Source: Sulfurovum sp. (lineage in GTDB: Bacteria; Campylobacterota; Campylobacteria; Campylobacterales; Sulfurovaceae). Taken from it: 36,690 nt of DNA. Position numbers and translations under genes: made by a program. Where the stretch lies: positions 1-36,690 of the forward strand of contig JANTGA010000008.1 of the NCBI GenBank assembly GCA_024763175.1, read 5' to 3'. How positions within the stretch are numbered: the first letter of the stretch is position 1; each line of letters begins with the position of its first letter. Of the stretch, positions 32,544 through 36,690 are shown in pieces. The notes under the pieces are model-generated. The model did not search any database. It saw only the letters and a list, made by a program, of their open reading frames with translations, and was not told the DNA's origin.

Positions 32544-33326
32544 CTATCTCAGCATCAGTGCGCGCATATCGACAATCGCCTGTTCCAGTCCGGTATAGAC
32601 AGATCGTGCGATGATGCACTGCCCGATGTTGAGCTCTTCGATCGTTTCGATCTCGACGATCTCTTTGACATTTTGGTAATTCAATCCGTGCCCTGCCGCG
32701 ACGCGCAAGCCCATCTCGGCAGCATCACAACTGAGACGGCGAAGGGTTTTGAGTTCTTCCAGGAGCATTTTTTTGAGTGTGCTCCTGGAGAGATCGAGCT
32801 CAGGGATAGCATAGGGAGTGTTGCCAAGATTGCCATAGAGCATCGCGTAGATGTTGGCATATTTTCCTGTATGCAATTCGATCCACTCAGCACCCAGTGC
32901 CTTGGCAGCTTCGATACTCTCTGTGGTGGGATCGATGAAGAGTGAGACTTCGATTTCATTGTCATGAAACTGATGGATTGCCCGTTTCAGCCTCTTCTGT
33001 TTTCCTGTGACAGCCAATCCGCCTTCAGTGGTTACCTCTTCGCGTTTTTCAGGAACGATAGTTGCACGATGCGGCTTGAGATCGGTGACACTGTCTATGA
33101 TCTCGGTTGCTGTGGCACATTCGAGATTGACAGGCAGAGCAGAGAGCCTGACGATATTTTCGGCATCACTGTCGCGGATATGGCGCCGATCTTCACGCAA
33201 ATGGATCGTGATCTGATCCGCTCCGGCACGTTTGACGATACTGAGCGCATCCAGCGGATCAGGATCGGCGATTTGCCGCGCCTCCCTCAATACAGCAATA
33301 TGGTCGATATTGACACCTAGCAGCAT
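32544..33326 (-). CDS. pdxJ: Pyridoxine 5'-phosphate synthase
   Basis: The 260-residue protein starts MLLGVNIDHIAVLREAR, the family opening. It continues with QITIHLREDRRHI, VPEKREEVTTEGGL, SLFIDPT and a C-terminal AAGHGLNYQNV and ELNIGQCIIARS, all typical of PdxJ. It condenses 1-deoxyxylulose 5-phosphate with the PdxA product to give PNP. ATG 33326 is preceded by AAAGGATT. An open frame continues upstream to 34382, but that portion is antisense to argG and is noise. The pdxJ-pdxA pair forms one operon, divergent from argG. Confidence 0.95.
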   Translation of the reverse strand: MLLGVNIDHIAVLREARQIADPDPLDALSIVKRAGADQITIHLREDRRHIRDSDAENIVRLSALPVNLECATATEIIDSVTDLKPHRATIVPEKREEVTTEGGLAVTGKQKRLKRAIHQFHDNEIEVSLFIDPTTESIEAAKALGAEWIELHTGKYANIYAMLYGNLGNTPYAIPELDLSRSTLKKMLLEELKTLRRLSCDAAEMGLRVAAGHGLNYQNVKEIVEIETIEELNIGQCIIARSVYTGLEQAIVDMRALMLR

Positions 33327-33356
33327 AATAATCCTTTCTGCTTGAACTTGGTGCAA

Positions 33357-33365
33357 ATTATAGCA
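33357..33365 (-). promoter_or_regulatory. Extended -10 element before pdxJ
   Basis: TGCTATAAT on the minus strand (perfect TGnTATAAT), preceded by TTT, lies 30 bp upstream of the pdxJ ATG. This is the usual Campylobacterota housekeeping pattern. Confidence 0.6.
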
Positions 33366-33467
33366 AAATGTGAGAGAAGATTGGTATAGTGAAATTTTTT
33401 CGAGGATATTATCAACTTTATGGTAGAATTCCCACTCATTATATATTTGACAACAAGGCATAAGAGT

Positions 33468-34802
33468 ATGGCAAAAAGAGAGATCAAAAAAGCGGTCTTG
33501 GCATATAGCGGTGGACTCGATACGAGTATTATTCTTAAGTGGCTTCAAGATGAGTATCAGTGCGAAGTGGTGACCTTCACGGCCGATCTGGGGCAGGGCG
33601 AAGAGGTAGAGCCGGCGAGGCAGAAGGCACTGGATCTGGGAATTAAAGAGGAAAATATCTTCATACTGGACCTCAGAGAGGAGTTCGTCAAAGATTTTGT
33701 CTTTCCGATGTTCAGAGCCAATGCGATCTATGAGGGTGAGTATCTCCTGGGGACATCGATCGCCAGACCGCTGATCTCCAAGAAACAGATCGAGATCGCC
33801 AGACAAACCGGTGCCGATGCGGTATCGCACGGTGCGACAGGCAAGGGAAATGATCAGGTACGTTTCGAGTTGGGCTACCTCAGTCTGGCTCCGGATATCG
33901 CTGTGATCGCGCCATGGAGAGAGTGGGACCTCAATAGCCGCGAGAAGCTTCTGGCGTATGCCCGGGAGCATGGGATCGAGATCGATCGCAAAGGCAAGGA
34001 ATCTCCCTATTCGATGGATGCGAATCTCCTCCATATCTCTTACGAGGGACAGATCCTGGAGGATCCGGGCGCAGAGCCCGAAGCAGATATGTGGCTCTGG
34101 ACTGTCTCTCCGGAAGATGCCCCCGACGAGCCAGAATATATCACGATCGCCTACAAATATGGTGATCCGATCGCCATTAATGGAAAAGAGATGAGTCCTG
34201 CGACGATCCTCGAGACCCTCAATGCCTATGGAAACAAGCATGGTATCGGCCGTATCGATATCGTCGAAAACCGCTATGTGGGGATGAAAGCCAGAGGCTG
34301 TTATGAGACACCGGGCGGTACGATCATGCTCAAGGCACACCGTGCGATCGAATCGATCACGCTCGACCGGGAAGAGGCGCACCTCAAAGATGAGATGATG
34401 CCAAAATATGCTTCAATGATCTACAATGGCTACTGGTGGTCTCCTGAGCGCGAAATGCTCCAGGCGGCGATCGACAGAACGCAGGAGAATGTCGAAGGAG
34501 AAGTGCGTCTCAAACTCTACAAGGGCAATGTCACGGTCATCGGCAGAACATCCGATATCTCTCTCTATAGTGAAGAGCACTCTACCTTTGAAGAGGATGA
34601 GGTTTACAATCAGGCAGATGCGGAAGGATTTATCCGTCTCAACGCCCTGCGTTTTATCATCGAAGGGAAGAAGCAGCCCGATCGGATCGCTTCCTTGGTG
34701 GGCAATACAGAAGAGGTGGAAGTTTGCCGTATAGAAACCGGATCGGTAACCATATGTGAACGGATCAAACGTTTCTTTGGTATCGGCAATACGCGTAGTT
34801 AA
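33468..34802 (+). CDS. argG: Argininosuccinate synthase, with C-terminal extension
   Basis: The 444-residue enzyme joins citrulline and aspartate in arginine synthesis. Signatures are AYSGGLDTS at 12-20 (ATP-binding P-loop of the N-type ATP pyrophosphatase), [24 protein letters not shown] and [12 protein letters not shown]. Family members usually end near [13 protein letters not shown] (about residue 403). Here the frame continues 41 residues further, through [15 protein letters not shown] to GNTRS. I start at ATG 33468; an in-frame ATG at 33420 would add 16 residues with no ribosome-binding site. Divergent from pdxJ. Confidence 0.94.
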   Translation: MAKREIKKAVLAYSGGLDTSIILKWLQDEYQCEVVTFTADLGQGEEVEPARQKALDLGIKEENIFILDLREEFVKDFVFPMFRANAIYEGEYLLGTSIARPLISKKQIEIARQTGADAVSHGATGKGNDQVRFELGYLSLAPDIAVIAPWREWDLNSREKLLAYAREHGIEIDRKGKESPYSMDANLLHISYEGQILEDPGAEPEADMWLWTVSPEDAPDEPEYITIAYKYGDPIAINGKEMSPATILETLNAYGNKHGIGRIDIVENRYVGMKARGCYETPGGTIMLKAHRAIESITLDREEAHLKDEMMPKYASMIYNGYWWSPEREMLQAAIDRTQENVEGEVRLKLYKGNVTVIGRTSDISLYSEEHSTFEEDEVYNQADAEGFIRLNALRFIIEGKKQPDRIASLVGNTEEVEVCRIETGSVTICERIKRFFGIGNTRS

Positions 34803-34811
34803 GAGCTGCAG

Positions 34812-34828
34812 GTTTGGCATTGCCAAAC
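34812..34828. terminator. Hairpin between argG and the convergent membrane-protein gene
   Basis: GTTTGG-CATTG-CCAAAC forms a 6-bp stem just after the argG stop. A second weaker pair, TGGCA and TGCCA, lies at about 34832-34856. There is no T-tract, so intrinsic termination is doubtful; the position between converging genes is the main argument. Confidence 0.35.
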
Positions 34829-34860
34829 ACTTGGCATCATAATAATCTGCGGTGCCAGAG

Positions 34861-35385
34861 CTACTTCAGTAACTCTCGCATCTTTTCAAATACCTGCTGG
34901 GGTGAAAATCGGCTGATGCTTTCGCGGTGCATCAGGCTGGGCAGGATTTCAATCAGGAGATGTAAAATCAGCATCATCGGATAAAAAGCGTAATACTCTC
35001 TCTTGAAACTCGTGAAGGTGTAGCGTTTTTGGAACCACTCAGTCGCACTCTCTACATTCTGGTCTACCAGGAGCAACTCGATAGCAAAGACAAAACCCCA
35101 GGTCACATAGGTCAACCCAATCACAAGCAGTGCACCCTCGATACCGTACATGGCGATCACGGCAGCGATGAAAAAAGTCATATAGAGCGCAAAAGAGCTA
35201 AACCCGAGAATAACGACAACAACCAGTACACTAAAGATAAAGAGCAAACTTCCCATCAGCATGAAAAGTTCCAGATAGGTTTTTTGCTCAGTGAAAGAGG
35301 GGCTGAAGAGCGCTCCTGCCATCAATATCGCAAAAATGGCAAAGATGATAAGAATGAGATAACGATACTCTTTGAGCTTGTCCAT
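34861..35385 (-). CDS. Integral membrane protein of unknown function
   Basis: I do not recognise this 174-residue protein. It has four or five hydrophobic segments (about 9-29, 38-62, 62-80, 82-108 and 132-150) and a short charged C-terminus. No metal, redox or transport signature is visible. Its ribosome-binding site AAAGGAGGA overlaps the last codons and stop of the M3 peptidase gene, and the ATG is 16 bp downstream, so both are probably co-transcribed. Confidence 0.68.
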   Translation of the reverse strand: MDKLKEYRYLILIIFAIFAILMAGALFSPSFTEQKTYLELFMLMGSLLFIFSVLVVVVILGFSSFALYMTFFIAAVIAMYGIEGALLVIGLTYVTWGFVFAIELLLVDQNVESATEWFQKRYTFTSFKREYYAFYPMMLILHLLIEILPSLMHRESISRFSPQQVFEKMRELLK

Positions 35386-35401
35386 GTCGCTGCATCCTCC
35401 T

Positions 35402-36690
35402 TTAGGATTGGATTTCGTAGAGTTTGATCAGGCTTTTTACGTCCGCTTTCCGTCCCAGCCATTCCCGGTAGAGTGCACTCATCTCCTGGGAACCTCCCTT
35501 GTTGAGGATATGTCTCTTGTACCCTTTTGCCAATGCCGTATTGAACCCCGCTGTTTCATCCAGACAGGCAAAAAAGGCATCCGCACTCAGCACTTCAGCC
35601 CATTTGTAGCTATAGTATCCGGCAGCATATCCCCCGCCAAAAATATGGGCAAAGCCATGTTGGAACTTATTGTAACTAGGCGGCTTAAGCAGAGAAGTCT
35701 TTTCTCTGATACCATCAAGCAGCTGCTGCACCTCATCTCCTTGATAAAGTTTTTGATGGAGCTTGAAGTCGAAGAGAGCGAACTCTAGTTGTCTGAGCAT
35801 CCCCATCGCTGCTTGAAAATTCTTGGTCTCTTTGATTTTGTCAAGCAGCATATCGGGGATCGGTTCGCCACTTTCGTGATGAAAGCCGAAGCGCTTCAAG
35901 ATAGCACGTTCATAGGCAAAATTTTCCAGGAACTGCGAGGGGAATTCGACCACATCCCAGGCGACCCCGTTGATACCCGAGACAGAGCGTTCTTTACATT
36001 TGCCAAAGAGATGATGGATTGCGTGTCCCATTTCGTGGAAGAGTGTCACCACATCATCGTGGCGCAGAAGGCTGGGGTGGCTGGATGATGAGGGAGAAAA
36101 ATTGCAGACAACAAAGGCCGATGCCGCATGTACTTTGCCCTCACCATCGACAAAATGTGTCTCCCAGTCATTCATCCATGCACCACCGCGCTTATCTTCT
36201 CTGGCTTCGAGATCAAAATAGATCCGTCCGCTGAGGCTTTCGCTGCCATTGTCATCTACATCATAGATATCAAAGGAGCGCACCTTTTCGTCCCAAACAG
36301 GCACTTTGATGTTTTGGAAGCGTACAGAAAAAAGCTCCGAAACGATCTCGAGTAAACCGGACAAGACTTTCTCCTGGAGAAAATAGGGTTTGGTCATCGT
36401 ATCATCAAAATCAAACGTCATCTTTTTGAGCTTTTCGCTGTAGTAGCCGACATCATAGCTCTGCAGTGCATCAAGACCATCCAGCTCCTGTGCAAATGCA
36501 GTGAGCTCCAGAAGCTCTTTTTTGCCCTGCGCATAAGAGAGTTCGACGAGTGTTTCCAGAAAATCGATCACTTCCGATTCACTCTTGGCATCCCGTGTTT
36601 CGAGGGCATATTCGGCATAGTTTCTGAAGCCGAGCATCTTCGCCTTCTCCTCTTTGAGTTTCAGTATTTCGTCGATCACGGCAGCGTTCT
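35402..36690 (-). CDS. M3-family oligopeptidase, C-terminal part (runs off window end)
   Basis: About 429 residues are present; the frame is open to the window edge (first residues NAAVIDEILKLK), so the N-terminal third of a typical 650-700-residue M3 peptidase is missing. The zinc site LFHEMGHAIHHLFG (HExxH) with a downstream Glu in EFPSQFLENF is clear, as are the C-terminal GGGYAAGYYSYKWAEVLSAD and the family opening LKLKEEKAKMLGFRNYAEY. Members of the oligopeptidase A/PrlC group degrade short peptides in the cytoplasm. Apparent GTG 36679 is an internal Val codon, not the start. The membrane-protein gene follows closely. Confidence 0.93.
   Translation of the reverse strand, partial: NAAVIDEILKLKEEKAKMLGFRNYAEYALETRDAKSESEVIDFLETLVELSYAQGKKELLELTAFAQELDGLDALQSYDVGYYSEKLKKMTFDFDDTMTKPYFLQEKVLSGLLEIVSELFSVRFQNIKVPVWDEKVRSFDIYDVDDNGSESLSGRIYFDLEAREDKRGGAWMNDWETHFVDGEGKVHAASAFVVCNFSPSSSSHPSLLRHDDVVTLFHEMGHAIHHLFGKCKERSVSGINGVAWDVVEFPSQFLENFAYERAILKRFGFHHESGEPIPDMLLDKIKETKNFQAAMGMLRQLEFALFDFKLHQKLYQGDEVQQLLDGIREKTSLLKPPSYNKFQHGFAHIFGGGYAAGYYSYKWAEVLSADAFFACLDETAGFNTALAKGYKRHILNKGGSQEMSALYREWLGRKADVKSLIKLYEIQS

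Noticed and set aside
31581-32945. Long plus-strand open frame (454 codons) opposite pdxA and pdxJ
   Set aside because: It is fully antisense to two clear PLP-synthesis genes and reads as a His/Asp/Ser/Arg-rich mix without hydrophobic core or motif. GATC-rich coding DNA often leaves such frames open.
33327-34382. Upstream extension of the pdxJ frame, as if a 612-residue fusion
   Set aside because: The extra part is antisense to argG. PdxJ starts with its family opening at ATG 33326 and has its own ribosome-binding site and extended -10.
34812-34856. Strong intrinsic terminator after argG
   Set aside because: Hairpins are present but no T-tract follows on either strand, so only a weak call was kept.

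Overview
The window looks like chromosomal DNA from a sulfur-metabolising Campylobacterota (Epsilonproteobacteria), probably close to Sulfurovum or Sulfurimonas. This is inferred from gene content and protein style: a soxXYZAB cluster with a single-heme SoxA, a psrABC-type molybdoenzyme operon, many small periplasmic c-type cytochromes, extended -10 promoters without a clear -35, and dense gene packing. No 16S rRNA or other definitive marker is present, so genus is not certain. I saw no tRNA, rRNA, CRISPR array or intact insertion sequence.

Layout. 1-3.4 kb (minus): end of a housekeeping run, apt (partial), rpiB, a site-2-type M50 protease, lepB and folD; a 133-bp tandem duplication covers the 3' end of rpiB. 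3.5-7.8 kb: a small cytochrome c, an NhaC-type antiporter, an exported L,D-transpeptidase-like protein, a small unknown gene, a roughly 415-bp gene-free AT-rich stretch and an orphan TonB-family protein. 7.9-12.0 kb (plus): hemL, three small membrane proteins and a TerB-like/AAA+ ATPase. 12.0-16.2 kb (minus): psrABC, for polysulfide or thiosulfate reduction. 16.4-29.2 kb: an AT-richer block with a Tat-exported metallophosphoesterase, a three-gene sensory system (stand-alone periplasmic dCache protein, OmpR-type regulator, histidine kinase), soxXYZAB, an outer-membrane porin, a SoxH-like metallo-beta-lactamase-fold protein, a cytochrome c-thioredoxin fusion, an exported DsrE-like protein and an exported tandem DUF302-like protein. 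29.4-36.7 kb: gph, an FAD oxidoreductase, pdxJ-pdxA, argG, a membrane protein and a partial M3 oligopeptidase.

How it works together. The sox proteins oxidise thiosulfate in the periplasm. SoxYZ carries the substrate, SoxAX loads it, and SoxB releases sulfate; SoxCD is not in the window. The porin, SoxH-like protein, cytochrome-thioredoxin fusion, DsrE-like protein and DUF302 protein follow in the same orientation and look like an accessory sulfane-sulfur handling module.

The most informative regulatory signal is a pair of exact 11-bp tandem direct repeats (TTTTACAnnnn twice), each ending 5 bp before a TATGAT -10 element. One pair lies before soxX and the other before the DUF302 gene. This is the geometry expected of an OmpR/PhoB-type activator, and such a regulator is encoded immediately upstream of soxX. 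A degenerate version with the same spacing lies upstream of psrA, so the same system may also reach the reductive sulfur operon. This is the best candidate in the window for an undescribed regulatory and sulfur-relay system.
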